Positions 1-7,800 of a stretch of 64,000 nt of DNA are shown here, piece by piece. The stretch comes from Bacteroidota bacterium. GTDB taxonomy: Bacteria; Bacteroidota; Bacteroidia; Chitinophagales; Chitinophagaceae. Every line of letters starts with the position of its first letter. Position 1 is the stretch's first letter. A program made the translations under genes and the position numbers. The notes beneath the pieces are model-generated. The model was not told the DNA's origin. It searched no databases and worked only from the letters and a program-made list of their open reading frames with translations. The DNA lies in contig VBAR01000001.1 in assembly GCA_005882315.1 (NCBI GenBank), forward strand, positions 1,313,736 through 1,377,735, in the 5' to 3' direction.

Positions 1-538
1 AAAAATATGCATACCAATTAAACAACTGCGATAGAAATTCTCTAAACTTTGCAATATTGGGCTGAACAGTTTTTGTATCAAAAAAATAATCAATCCCATC
101 TCTTTGAAGCCAAATGTCTACACCACTACCCCTAGGAGGAGGTCCAAATCCTTGAATGGGGTTATTAATAAATTGCTGACATACTTGTTTAATAGCATCA
201 TGAGCTGTGGTTGCATTATATTGCCCGTTTTGAAGTAGCCTCGATTCAATTATTAATTGCAATGTATTACCAAGTGCTGCAGGCATGATTAGAGGTGCTT
301 GCAAATTTCCGGGAATAACTACAAAACCATTATCAGCAGCAATTCTCTTTGCTAGAGGTTCCCATAAAGTTTTGCCCTGAGAAGTCTCGAGACCACCGAC
401 AATTGACCTGATTTTCCTTTCTTTTGGGATTAACAGATCTAATATTTGAAAATGACGAACTTTTTCTAAATTGTTTTCTACATAATTCAGAATTCCATTA
501 GAAACTGTTTCTTTAATAATTTCTGGATTTAATGGCAT
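1..538 (-). CDS. TdeIII-like type II restriction endonuclease (3' end beyond window)
   Basis: The frame is open from an ATG at 538 down to base 1, giving 179 visible residues with the C-terminus outside the window. The visible part ends in a PD-(D/E)XK-like core: GVDIWLQ, then YFFDTKTVQPN, where the Asp of VDIW and the Asp-Thr-Lys of FDTK would be the metal-binding and catalytic residues. The phrase (D/E)xKTVxPN is, as I recall, characteristic of the TdeIII family. It starts inside the end of the upstream methyltransferase gene (26-nt overlap, different frame), so the two are surely co-transcribed and probably translationally coupled. It would cut unmethylated DNA carrying the methyltransferase's target. 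Family assignment is from motif memory; restriction enzyme next to its methyltransferase is the stronger argument. Confidence 0.7.
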   Translation of the reverse strand, partial: MPLNPEIIKETVSNGILNYVENNLEKVRHFQILDLLIPKERKIRSIVGGLETSQGKTLWEPLAKRIAADNGFVVIPGNLQAPLIMPAALGNTLQLIIESRLLQNGQYNATTAHDAIKQVCQQFINNPIQGFGPPPRGSGVDIWLQRDGIDYFFDTKTVQPNIAKFREFLSQLFNWYAYF

Positions 539-2432
539 TATAAAAAATTTCAGTATCTATGAGTTGCTTGGCTAAATAATATATAACATAAGTTGAAACT
601 GCATTTCCAAATTGCTTCTTAGCAATTTTTTCATCTTTATGAAGACTAAACCATTTTGGGAATCCTTGTAGTTTGCCAGCTTCTTTGGCGGTAATAGGTC
701 TATATAATTTTTTCTTTACAATTTTATTTATAAAATTCGCTCTGTATTCATCTGGGGAATTTCCTGTAATGTCTTTAAGAGCAACTATATCTTTGGAACC
801 AGTCGCGGTTAAAGTAGAAAATATATTAGAATGAGGCAGATATACCCTATAAATATTATTTATGCCAGATGAGTTTTTTGAATTAACAAATTCATATCCT
901 AGTTTTTTTACGTAACGCAAAATATTTTTATCTACTAATTTTTCTAACTCGGTTTGTTTCAAATCAGGAATTAGCTTTTTAAGAGTTTTGTAGCTCAAAG
1001 GATTTCCATCAGAATTTCCATAAACCTTTTTCCTCCTATTTTTCAGAATTATCATGCAAATAGCCTTTTCACGTTCTGTGGTTCTTATTATATCCCAAGA
1101 ATGAATTGTTGTGTGTCCATTTCGGGTATCACAAAAGATAAAAAAATCGTTTAATTCATTTAGTTTTTGAAATCTATTTCTTGACATTGGAATTTTATGC
1201 CCGAAAATATCTTTCGGATCAAAAATTTTTTTGTCAATCACAGAATCTTTATCAACGCCATCAATTAAATTTTTTAGAAAAGATTTTTTGTTAATCGGTT
1301 TTGGATATTCAAAGTCTTCAAAATAATAAGATAAATCCTTGCGGATTCCAACAATAAATACTCTATCTCTATTTTGGGGTAATCCGAAATCGTACGAATT
1401 CAAAAGCTGGGGCTCTTTAACAACATAGCCAGCATTTTGCAAATTCTTAATTATTAAACTCAAGCTGCTCCTATTCCTGGGATCAATAAGACCCTTTACA
1501 TTTTCGAAAATGAAGGCTTTGGGTTGATTTTCTCTAACTACTCTTATTGAATCATTCCATAATTTTCCTCGAGGATCGTCAAAACCTTTCATTTTACCAG
1601 CAACGGACCATGCTTGACATGGGACCCCGCCAACAATTAAATCAATATTATCAAAGGGGAGTTTTCCAAGTTTTGTAATATCTCCAAGCTCAACATCCTC
1701 TCCGTGTTTAAAGCCAAAAAAATTTTTCTTATAAACGTCAATTGCTTTTTTATCTATTTCAGAAAACCCTAAACATTTACCCCCCAGTTCTTCGAGGGGG
1801 ATCCTAAAACCTCCAATGCCAGAAAATAAATCAACAAATGTAAACTTGGGATTTGCGTCTTCGAAATTCGTATTAATATATTCTAAAATTTGAGAAACAC
1901 ATTTTGATGCATCATTTTTAATATCACTTTCCCAAAATCTAAATACTTGCCAATTATTTTTTTGTAGACCATAGTTGACTTCTTCATCTCTAAGAATATT
2001 TCTCTCAATTTTAGCATCCCAGAAATCTGTATTATTTTTTATGCTGCCTTTTTCATAATTCTTTCCGTGCCAAAAATCTCCATCGCAGAAAATTGCAATA
2101 CGGTAACGAGGGATAATAAAATCTGGCTTTCCTGAAATTTGTTCTATGATTAAATCTGGGCGAGAATAATTCAACTTGACTTTTTGTAGTTCTTGTTCTA
2201 ACAACAGCTCAATCTTCGTATTGGAACTTAATATATTTTTCATTGTTTGAGATACAACTTCTGTTGGTGCCTCAAGCTTAAAAGTATTATTAGCGATTGT
2301 ACGAGATTTTCTACGAGGATATTTTAATCCAACATCATTCATTTCAGAGTTTTTTTCAAATAGAGATAGTTGCTCAGATTCATTAACTAATGAAATCTCA
2401 TCCGCAACAACATATTGATATTTTAATTTCAT
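513..2432 (-). CDS. Vsr-type mismatch endonuclease / DNA cytosine-5 methyltransferase fusion
   Basis: 639 residues with two domains. Residues about 43-190 resemble Vsr very-short-patch repair endonuclease: SNTKIELLLEQEL, then GKPDFIIPRYRIAIF, DGDFWHG (W121, H122), and NTDFWDAKIERN, ending in WQVFRFWESDIK. Residues about 196-635 are a C5 methyltransferase: motif I DLFSGIGGF (201-209), catalytic PCQ with Cys272, ENV, QNRDRVFIVG, and a late motif X GNAVSTYV. The region between motifs VIII and IX has DTRNGHTTIHSWDI, which I associate with Sau96I-type (GGNCC) enzymes. Vsr nicks T:G mismatches made when 5-methylcytosine deaminates, so the fusion would methylate and then repair at the same site. The upstream spacer is divergent with the gene at 2594. 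Start is the ATG at 2432. Confidence 0.93.
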   Translation of the reverse strand: MKLKYQYVVADEISLVNESEQLSLFEKNSEMNDVGLKYPRRKSRTIANNTFKLEAPTEVVSQTMKNILSSNTKIELLLEQELQKVKLNYSRPDLIIEQISGKPDFIIPRYRIAIFCDGDFWHGKNYEKGSIKNNTDFWDAKIERNILRDEEVNYGLQKNNWQVFRFWESDIKNDASKCVSQILEYINTNFEDANPKFTFVDLFSGIGGFRIPLEELGGKCLGFSEIDKKAIDVYKKNFFGFKHGEDVELGDITKLGKLPFDNIDLIVGGVPCQAWSVAGKMKGFDDPRGKLWNDSIRVVRENQPKAFIFENVKGLIDPRNRSSLSLIIKNLQNAGYVVKEPQLLNSYDFGLPQNRDRVFIVGIRKDLSYYFEDFEYPKPINKKSFLKNLIDGVDKDSVIDKKIFDPKDIFGHKIPMSRNRFQKLNELNDFFIFCDTRNGHTTIHSWDIIRTTEREKAICMIILKNRRKKVYGNSDGNPLSYKTLKKLIPDLKQTELEKLVDKNILRYVKKLGYEFVNSKNSSGINNIYRVYLPHSNIFSTLTATGSKDIVALKDITGNSPDEYRANFINKIVKKKLYRPITAKEAGKLQGFPKWFSLHKDEKIAKKQFGNAVSTYVIYYLAKQLIDTEIFYNAIKSRNY

Positions 2433-2482
2433 ACAAATAAAGTTTAAAATTTGATACGGAAAGAGGATGTTAAGAACTTTTA

Positions 2483-2499
2483 TACTAACAATATTAGTA
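2483..2499. promoter_or_regulatory. Inverted repeat in divergent R-M spacer
   Basis: TACTAA-CAATA-TTAGTA is a perfect 6-bp inverted repeat with a 5-nt spacer. It lies 51 nt upstream of the fusion methyltransferase start, in the 161-bp divergent spacer. Position and symmetry suit an operator, but no controller gene is visible in the window. Confidence 0.35.
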
Positions 2500-2519
2500 A
2501 CAATTTACTAAAGCGCCAA

Positions 2520-2534
2520 TACCACTTTGTGGTA
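2520..2534. promoter_or_regulatory. Second inverted repeat in divergent R-M spacer
   Basis: TACCAC-TTT-GTGGTA is a perfect 6-bp inverted repeat with a 3-nt spacer, centred about 67 bp before the rightward gene. It has no T-run after it, so it is not a terminator. A protein-binding site is the simplest reading. Confidence 0.35.
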
Positions 2535-2593
2535 GGGCAGAATTTCCTTTTATCAATTTTGATTTCTATCTTGTTCATCCATCCCGAACCACT

Positions 2594-3097
2594 ATGAACA
2601 ATATAATTACCCACCCAGCATCGCATGCTGTTAATGAGCTTGATTCATTTGAAAAGGGCTTCCACTTTGAAAACTATATGGTAACCCTCTTCAACAAAAG
2701 AAAATTCCGTCTTTTAGAATGGCGAGGTGATAAAATAGCTTCTAACGGAGTTTCTCCACTAAGCAATTCATGGCCTGATTTAGTATTTGCATCCTTAGGA
2801 AAAAAGAAATTCCATTTTGCAGTAGAATGCAAATGGAGAAAGCAATTTTTCGAAGGAGGAACTGACTGGGCTGACAGATATAAGATCGATTCTTATTTAG
2901 AGTATCAACGGGACAAAAATATGAGAGTATATGTAGCAATAGGTGTAGGTGGCACTGCTTCTAATCCTGAAAAACTTTTTGTTACTCCCTTAGATCATAT
3001 CAGTATGTATCCTTTTGTTTATCAATCACGGCTAATCCCTTTTAAAAAGAATCCTGAACAACGCATTGACGATGCAGAACAGTTAGAGTTATTTTGA
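2594..3097 (+). CDS. PD-(D/E)XK nuclease-fold protein
   Basis: 167 residues with no signal peptide. The pattern GFHFENYMVTLF, then WPDLVFA (Asp62), then FHFAVECKWR (Glu78, Lys80) is the D-(x)n-ExK layout of the restriction-endonuclease-like fold. An FE pair near residue 25 is the usual N-terminal helix contribution of such folds. Closely similar hypothetical proteins occur in Bacteroidota, with no function that I can name. It is divergent from the Vsr-methyltransferase fusion, so it may be a third nuclease of the restriction locus or an unrelated neighbour. Nothing in the sequence decides its substrate. Nuclease fold is fairly sure; role is unknown. Confidence 0.72.
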   Translation: MNNIITHPASHAVNELDSFEKGFHFENYMVTLFNKRKFRLLEWRGDKIASNGVSPLSNSWPDLVFASLGKKKFHFAVECKWRKQFFEGGTDWADRYKIDSYLEYQRDKNMRVYVAIGVGGTASNPEKLFVTPLDHISMYPFVYQSRLIPFKKNPEQRIDDAEQLELF

Positions 3098-3178
3098 TTT
3101 GGTTGCTCAATAGAATTACGAAACGTACAAGAGTGCGACGCAACAGAAGCTTAATAGAAGCAATTCAGTTTAGTACAA

Positions 3179-3223
3179 AATAAATAATCAAAACGGCCGC
3201 AATGCTGGTAATATCTTATCAAG
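3179..3223. repeat. 45-bp direct repeat, copy 1 (remnant of oxidase gene 3' end)
   Basis: Identical over 45 bp to 3998-4042. On the minus strand it encodes LDKILPALRPF plus stop, the last residues of the FAD oxidase at 4007-5548, and 9 bp beyond the stop. The upstream frame continues open for a few codons but no longer resembles the oxidase. It is a remnant of a duplicated gene end or the scar of a rearrangement. Confidence 0.9.
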
Positions 3224-3260
3224 CCGTTCCTCAAGACGACAGCAATGACCAAATAGAAAA

Positions 3261-3284
3261 GCCGCCCCGATAAGTCGGGACGGC
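3261..3284 (-). terminator. Rho-independent terminator after 3305-3811 gene
   Basis: Ten-base arms GCCGCCCCGA / TCGGGACGGC (one G-U type mismatch) with loop TAAG. On the minus strand the stem is followed by TTTTCTATTT. It lies just downstream of the stop at 3305. Confidence 0.75.
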
Positions 3285-3304
3285 CGTATTAAAGTTCAGG
3301 AATT

Positions 3305-3811
3305 TTATTTATGCCCTTTATTCATATGTTCTTTTTGTGATTTGTCTTTTTTCGCTTTTTTGTCTTTATAAAGCCCATATTTATTTCCCTTTCCAGGATT
3401 ATTATAAGGACCATATCCTCCACCATTCCTTTCATCATTCTGCTCATAATTGCCATCCGTGTTCCGCTCATTATATCTGCGGTTTTGAGTAGTGGAATTT
3501 CCCATTTGGTTTATCCGCAGTTGACCGTTCTGGTCAACATCAATTGTTACATCATTATTTTTTAACTCAAAACTTGAAGATGAAACCTGGGTTCTTTTCT
3601 TACCTATACCTAAAAAGCCGGGCTTTACTGCATACACAGTTATGGTATGTTGACCAGCACCTAAATTCGGTATAGTAGCGTTGCCTTCATAGTTACGGCC
3701 ATCAATAGATACATCATAGTTATTATCCATACGAAGTACTACATTCTGGGCCGATGTTGAAATTGTTGCAGCCAGTATTCCAACTGCAAGTAATAAGTAG
3801 ATTTTTTTCAT
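3305..3811 (-). CDS. Secreted protein with PEGA-like N-terminal domain and Asn/Gly/Lys-rich tail
   Basis: 168 residues. A clear signal peptide (MKKIYLLLAVGILAATISTSAQ) is followed by about 75 residues with a beta-rich pattern: DVSIDGRNYEGNATIPNLGA, then GQHTITVYAVKPGF. This is reminiscent of PEGA or carbohydrate-binding-like surface domains, where a short loop decorates a beta sandwich. From about residue 105 the sequence becomes low-complexity (Asn, Gly, Arg) and ends in a lysine-rich tract (KDKKAKKDKSQKEH). I do not recognise a specific family. A candidate sigma-54 site lies about 30 bp upstream and a terminator lies directly downstream, so it is probably monocistronic. Probable periplasmic or surface protein of unknown role. 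Confidence 0.75.
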   Translation of the reverse strand: MKKIYLLLAVGILAATISTSAQNVVLRMDNNYDVSIDGRNYEGNATIPNLGAGQHTITVYAVKPGFLGIGKKRTQVSSSSFELKNNDVTIDVDQNGQLRINQMGNSTTQNRRYNERNTDGNYEQNDERNGGGYGPYNNPGKGNKYGLYKDKKAKKDKSQKEHMNKGHK

Positions 3812-3840
3812 AATTATAATTTTAAGGTTCGGCCCTATAT

Positions 3841-3856
3841 TTCAAACCCGGTGCCA
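3841..3856 (-). promoter_or_regulatory. Candidate sigma-54 (-24/-12) promoter, one mismatch at -12
   Basis: Minus strand reads TGGCACCGGGTTTGAA: a perfect TGGCAC -24 half, correct 10-nt spacing, and TTGAA where TTGCA is expected. The start site would fall about 18 nt upstream of the ATG at 3811. The GC to GA change at -12 lowers confidence. Confidence 0.4.
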
Positions 3857-3997
3857 GTGAAAGCCGCTAATTGTTAATCTATTTTATACTGTATTTTAAC
3901 AGTCTTTATGAAGGCTGTATCAGCAGATTATAAGAATAATGCAATAAGGAGTTAAAGAATTATAAAAGACGGTGGTACCAATCCTGTTCCCGTCATC

Positions 3998-4042
3998 AAT
4001 AAATAATCAAAACGGCCGCAATGCTGGTAATATCTTATCAAG
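3998..4042. repeat. 45-bp direct repeat, copy 2 (native 3' end of FAD oxidase)
   Basis: Identical to 3179-3223. Here it is the true end of the oxidase frame (stop at 4007-4009) plus 9 bp of its downstream flank. Confidence 0.9.
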
Positions 4043-5548
4043 TCCACAATCTTTCAATGATTGGGTATTGAATATTTTCATTGTCTCCGGCGCCAGTATC
4101 TTGTTTCTTTGTTTTATCCATTCATCCATACCGGCACCATACATCTTCCTCGTTTTAGGCTCATCCAGGTTATGTATTTTACCCCAATGAAAAGTATAGG
4201 GGATATTTCTTGCTTCCAGTTCATTCCATACTGCAGCATAAAAATTTCTTGTAGTGGCTGACTCTGTACCATCGAGTTCGAGTATGCAGGTAGGAGCGAA
4301 CCGGGTAAAAGCCAATGTAGCCGAAGATTTTTTTACATACCGGTAAGAGAATATTCCTGAAAAGGGTCCGCTCGTTTTATTGAGCTTAATAAGCAGATTA
4401 TTTACTTCCCACACACGGTCAAGCGGAATACCGATAGCGGTACTAAGCAACCGGCCACGGATATTATTGTTTCTAAAAATTTCTCCTGATGTTCCCATGT
4501 CGCCTTCATATAAGGTGTAAGAAGTTTTTACCAGTTTACTTACCAGCAGGTGCGTTAAAGCGGGAACGATATCAGTGATGATGCCAACAACTGCAGCCAT
4601 ATCATCACCGGGCCCCGCTTTATTAAAATCATCAACCGGCGGCTGGTAGTTATCCGTATAGCTGCGTTTATACATAATAGTGGCATAGGCACCACCGGAC
4701 AATTTGTATTGATCAATGACAGCCTGGAAATGGAAGGGACGTTCATTACCATTCGGAATAAAGTTCGCATTGGAAAAATCAAGTGTTTCCATGATATGTT
4801 TGAAAGTATCATCAATCGGAATTTTTTTTCGGTAACATTCCAGCAGGTAAATAGGTTCGGTTTCTATCATCACTCCATGTATAAAACCAAAGCTGCCGAA
4901 ACTTACAAGAGCAGCATTAAAAAGTTCATCATCTGCTACCCGATTAGTTTTAAATTTTTCAAGGAACAGATCGGATACAACAGGATAGGATCCTCTTTCT
5001 AACCATATATGTGTATCAGGGCCGGTGATGATGTGGATGCCGACAATAAAATCCTGTACCGACCCTGTATCGATCGCCGAACCATGTGTGCCTGTTGAAA
5101 AACATCCGACTATTGTTTGTCCATTGCTGGCGCCGGAAGTTTTTAATGATCTTTTATTTTGTTTTAACCAATTATTCAATTCCTGTATTGAATTGCCGCA
5201 CTGCGCAAATAAAAGATCGTTTGGTGTTCCTGTATAGTTGGGTGATACGCTTTGTGCTTTGCGGATCGGGAAGATCATATTCAACATCTTGGTATTAAGT
5301 ATCCACCCTTCTGCTGCTGCTACGTTGCTGAACGACCATCCACCGCCCAATGCCCTGATGGTAATATTTTCTGCAATTGCTTTTGCAAGCAAGGACTGTA
5401 TCGCTTCGGTCATCGCATTATAATCATCAAAGCCATTACCCGTGTTACCATTAATAAGATCAAATAGGTTATCTATCGGTTGTGTAAACGTATCGTGGCG
5501 ATTGGTCCACTCGATCGCATTGGTGGGGCGTATTTGCGGAAGAGACAT
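4007..5548 (-). CDS. FAD-binding oxidoreductase, sugar-lactone-oxidase-like
   Basis: 513 residues. The N-terminal half is a PCMH-type FAD-binding domain: IRALGGGWSFSNVAA (65-79), QCGNSIQELNNWL, SGASNGQTIVGCFSTGTHGS (139-157). The C-terminal half has the pattern of D-arabinono-1,4-lactone oxidase-like enzymes, including FHWGK and a final Tyr-Gly-Trp-rich helix region. The family oxidises the hydroxyl of sugar lactones or related alcohols with O2 or another acceptor. The substrate cannot be read here, and a sterol or polyol oxidase remains possible. No signal peptide is seen, so it is probably cytoplasmic. It follows the small lipoprotein at 5574-5924 by 25 nt and may share its transcript. Start is the ATG at 5548. 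Confidence 0.82.
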   Translation of the reverse strand: MSLPQIRPTNAIEWTNRHDTFTQPIDNLFDLINGNTGNGFDDYNAMTEAIQSLLAKAIAENITIRALGGGWSFSNVAAAEGWILNTKMLNMIFPIRKAQSVSPNYTGTPNDLLFAQCGNSIQELNNWLKQNKRSLKTSGASNGQTIVGCFSTGTHGSAIDTGSVQDFIVGIHIITGPDTHIWLERGSYPVVSDLFLEKFKTNRVADDELFNAALVSFGSFGFIHGVMIETEPIYLLECYRKKIPIDDTFKHIMETLDFSNANFIPNGNERPFHFQAVIDQYKLSGGAYATIMYKRSYTDNYQPPVDDFNKAGPGDDMAAVVGIITDIVPALTHLLVSKLVKTSYTLYEGDMGTSGEIFRNNNIRGRLLSTAIGIPLDRVWEVNNLLIKLNKTSGPFSGIFSYRYVKKSSATLAFTRFAPTCILELDGTESATTRNFYAAVWNELEARNIPYTFHWGKIHNLDEPKTRKMYGAGMDEWIKQRNKILAPETMKIFNTQSLKDCGLDKILPALRPF

Positions 5549-5573
5549 GTAATAAATATTAGTAGTGAAAAAA

Positions 5574-5924
5574 TTATAACCCGTCGATCACACGTTGACA
5601 GGGTTTATGACATTTCCATTCCACCTTTACAGATGAAACAATTCCCAATGTGATAACTGTTACGAGTGATTGCCCGAAATTTTTTGAATAGACCACTTCA
5701 TCCAGTGCAGCACAGCTATCGGTACAATTTGGAACATGGAAATTCTGGGGTTTGTTTGCCAGTCCCCAGAAATAGGAACGCATGACGGTATCCCTGTACT
5801 CAGTTGCCGGATCATTTTTTGTATTAATGACCCTGTAATGATAGCAGCTTGTCATTGTTAGGGTGAACAGGACGAACAAGAAGAGCAGGATGTTTTTTTC
5901 TTGCCGGGTAGTTGGTTTGGTCAT
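5574..5924 (-). CDS. Bor-like lipoprotein
   Basis: 116 residues. An N-terminal basic stretch and hydrophobic segment end in a lipobox-like TMTSC with Cys27. The mature part has RSYFWGLANKPQ, a Cys-containing loop (VPNCTDSCAALDEVVY), and SLVTVITLGIVSS followed by VEWKC. This order (xFFxGL, paired Cys, then a glycine-rich hydrophobic stretch and a terminal Cys) parallels the Bor/Iss family of small outer-membrane lipoproteins. Bor homologues are best known from prophages and serum resistance; here no phage genes surround it, and related proteins are common in Bacteroidota chromosomes. It lies 25 nt upstream of the FAD oxidase and may be its operon partner. Confidence 0.65.
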   Translation of the reverse strand: MTKPTTRQEKNILLFLFVLFTLTMTSCYHYRVINTKNDPATEYRDTVMRSYFWGLANKPQNFHVPNCTDSCAALDEVVYSKNFGQSLVTVITLGIVSSVKVEWKCHKPCQRVIDGL

Positions 5925-5997
5925 AAAATAAGTTTAAGGTTAAATGACGAGTTGGGTTGAATTGATTAGTTGGTTACGAGTCTTTATTTGAAAAATT

Positions 5998-6077
5998 GAA
6001 CCACGAAGCCACAAAATCACGAAGAAACACAAAGCTGACTTCGTGAAGCCTTTGTGTCTTAGTGTCTTCGTGGTTCC
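5998..6077. repeat. Imperfect palindromic intergenic repeat (CCACGAAG type)
   Basis: Within the 343-bp gap 5925-6267. GAACCACGAAGCCACAAAA on the left pairs imperfectly with TTTGTGTCTTAGTGTCTTCGT on the right, giving arms of about 38 nt with little loop. Repeats with such wording are, from experience, dispersed in Chitinophagaceae intergenic DNA. Nothing else coding was found in the gap. A possible -7 element TTATCTTGT sits at 6225-6233, ahead of the gene at 6268. Confidence 0.6.
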
Positions 6078-6267
6078 AGTTTTTGAATTATGTTTCAGGA
6101 AAAGTTCGCACAATCCAGAGATTTAAAAAAATAATGTTGAAAGTCTCAAGACGGCCAATTCACAGTACGATTAAAAGATCATTCTCTTGTTTCTACCCGG
6201 CTCATGTTATACCTGCGGGATTTCTTATCTTGTAGGTCCGCCCATCCCAAAACTATAAACTTATATT

Positions 6268-7005
6268 ATGAAGTGCTTAGCTGGCCTGCTTTTGTTTTTT
6301 AGCGTCACTGTTTTACAGGCCCAGCCACTTATTCATGCTCATAACGATTATCACAGACCAGAACCATTTACCAATGCGATCCGCAATAAAGTATTTTCAA
6401 TAGAGGTAGATATTTTTCTCGTCGGCAACAAGCTGTTGGTAGCACATGATAAGGATGAAATACCAACTGCCAGCACATTGGACAGTTTTTACCTGCAACC
6501 CATCATTGAATTGTTTCGCAAGCATAAAGGAACTATCACCGACGACACTGCCTATGCACCCGTACTGATGATCGATATAAAAGAAAACGCAGAGCCTGTT
6601 CTTGCAGCGCTTTTCAAATTGCTGGCGCACCATCCTTCTGTTTTTGATCGTTCAGTAAATCGAAAGGCGGTGCAGATCGTTATCAGTGGTGATAGAGGAC
6701 CTTCATTCAAATGGGCCACTTACCCTTCTAATATATTATTTGATGGACGTCCCAATGAACCTTACGATGATGCAAAGCTGCAACGGATAGCTTTTATCAG
6801 TGATAGCTGGGTTCCTTATAATCTTCCACCGAATGATGATTTCGAAAGATTGAAACAAGTAATAGATAAAGTACATAGTATGAAAAAGCGGATCAGGCTC
6901 TGGGCCAGTCCCGATAATCCTGAATCATGGAAACTGCAGAAAGAACTCGGTATTGATATTATTAATACTGATAAGGTAACGGAATGCAGGAACTATTTTA
7001 AATAA
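6268..7005 (+). CDS. AIM6/GDPD-like secreted phosphodiesterase
   Basis: 245 residues. A signal peptide (MKCLAGLLLFFSVTVLQAQ) is followed by HAHNDYHRPEPFTNAI, then FSIEVDIFLVGNKLLVAHDK, LMIDIKE and a C-terminal IRLWASPDNPESW. This is the TIM-barrel layout of the PI-PLC/glycerophosphodiester phosphodiesterase superfamily: His24 and His26, the Glu-Val-Asp metal site and the VAHD histidine are all in place. It most resembles the uncharacterised AIM6-type subgroup rather than classical GlpQ. Periplasmic hydrolysis of a phosphodiester is likely, with substrate unknown. It is a single gene; the downstream ABC pair starts 118 nt later with its own upstream AT-rich stretch. Confidence 0.82.
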   Translation: MKCLAGLLLFFSVTVLQAQPLIHAHNDYHRPEPFTNAIRNKVFSIEVDIFLVGNKLLVAHDKDEIPTASTLDSFYLQPIIELFRKHKGTITDDTAYAPVLMIDIKENAEPVLAALFKLLAHHPSVFDRSVNRKAVQIVISGDRGPSFKWATYPSNILFDGRPNEPYDDAKLQRIAFISDSWVPYNLPPNDDFERLKQVIDKVHSMKKRIRLWASPDNPESWKLQKELGIDIINTDKVTECRNYFK

Positions 7006-7123
7006 CTAACGCATACATACCTTTCCCCAAACACTTCATCCCGCTATTTCTTTAGTACATCAAACTGCTGTTATCCGGATGGAATTTTCATTTATATTAC
7101 ATGATACATTAAAATAATTGCTG

Positions 7124-7798
7124 ATGGCAACGATATTGAATATCCAGAACCTTGGTAAAACTTACCAGAGTGCAGGCCGCACATTGACGGTGCTGGAGAA
7201 TATTAATTTTTCCGTGGAAGCAGGATCAACAATGGCGATTGTCGGGCCATCAGGTAGTGGCAAAACTACTTTGCTGGGATTAGCTGCCGGGCTGGATCGA
7301 TCAAGCACAGGTACAGTGGAATTAAATAATATAAAGCTGGATCAGTTGAGTGAAGATCAGCGTGCCAGTATAAGAAATAAGCATGTAGGTTTTATTTTTC
7401 AAAACTTCCAGTTGCTTCCTACACTTACTGCACTTGAAAATGTGATGGTACCGTTGGAATTGCGCAGGGAAAAAAACATAAAGCCAAGAGCAGTTGACCT
7501 CCTCAACAAAGTGGGCCTTGCAGACCGGGGACATCACTATCCAGCACAATTGAGCGGGGGTGAACAACAAAGAGTATCAATGGCGAGGGCCTTTATCAAT
7601 CAACCGCAAATTCTATTTACTGATGAACCTACCGGTAACCTGGATGCTGAAACAAGCCGCGGAATTGTTGAACTGATCTTTAACCTGAATAAAGAAGCCG
7701 GTACTACATTGATAATGGTAACACATGATATTGACCTCGCAAATAAAACGGGTCGTATCATCAAACTAAAAGGCGGCAGGATCGTATCGGATGAATAA
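7124..7798 (+). CDS. ABC transporter ATP-binding protein, YbbA-like
   Basis: 224 residues from the ATG at 7124; a TTG six bases earlier is in frame but less likely. Walker A GPSGSGKTT, Q-loop FQNFQLLPTL, signature LSGGEQQRVSMARA, Walker B ILFTDEPTGNLD and switch VTHD are all intact. It belongs to the LolD/MacB/YbbA class that powers FtsX-type permeases without moving substrate through a channel. The partner permease begins 69 nt downstream, and a TesA-like esterase lies beyond it. That matches the E. coli tesA-ybbA-ybbP neighbourhood, in which YbbAP works with TesA on hydrophobic substrates or lipids (known family context; activity here is inferred). Confidence 0.92.
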   Translation: MATILNIQNLGKTYQSAGRTLTVLENINFSVEAGSTMAIVGPSGSGKTTLLGLAAGLDRSSTGTVELNNIKLDQLSEDQRASIRNKHVGFIFQNFQLLPTLTALENVMVPLELRREKNIKPRAVDLLNKVGLADRGHHYPAQLSGGEQQRVSMARAFINQPQILFTDEPTGNLDAETSRGIVELIFNLNKEAGTTLIMVTHDIDLANKTGRIIKLKGGRIVSDE

Positions 7799-7800
7799 GA

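Noticed and set aside
4007-5548. Many open frames on the plus strand inside the oxidase gene
   Set aside because: They lie wholly within the oxidase in other frames and have no recognisable domains.
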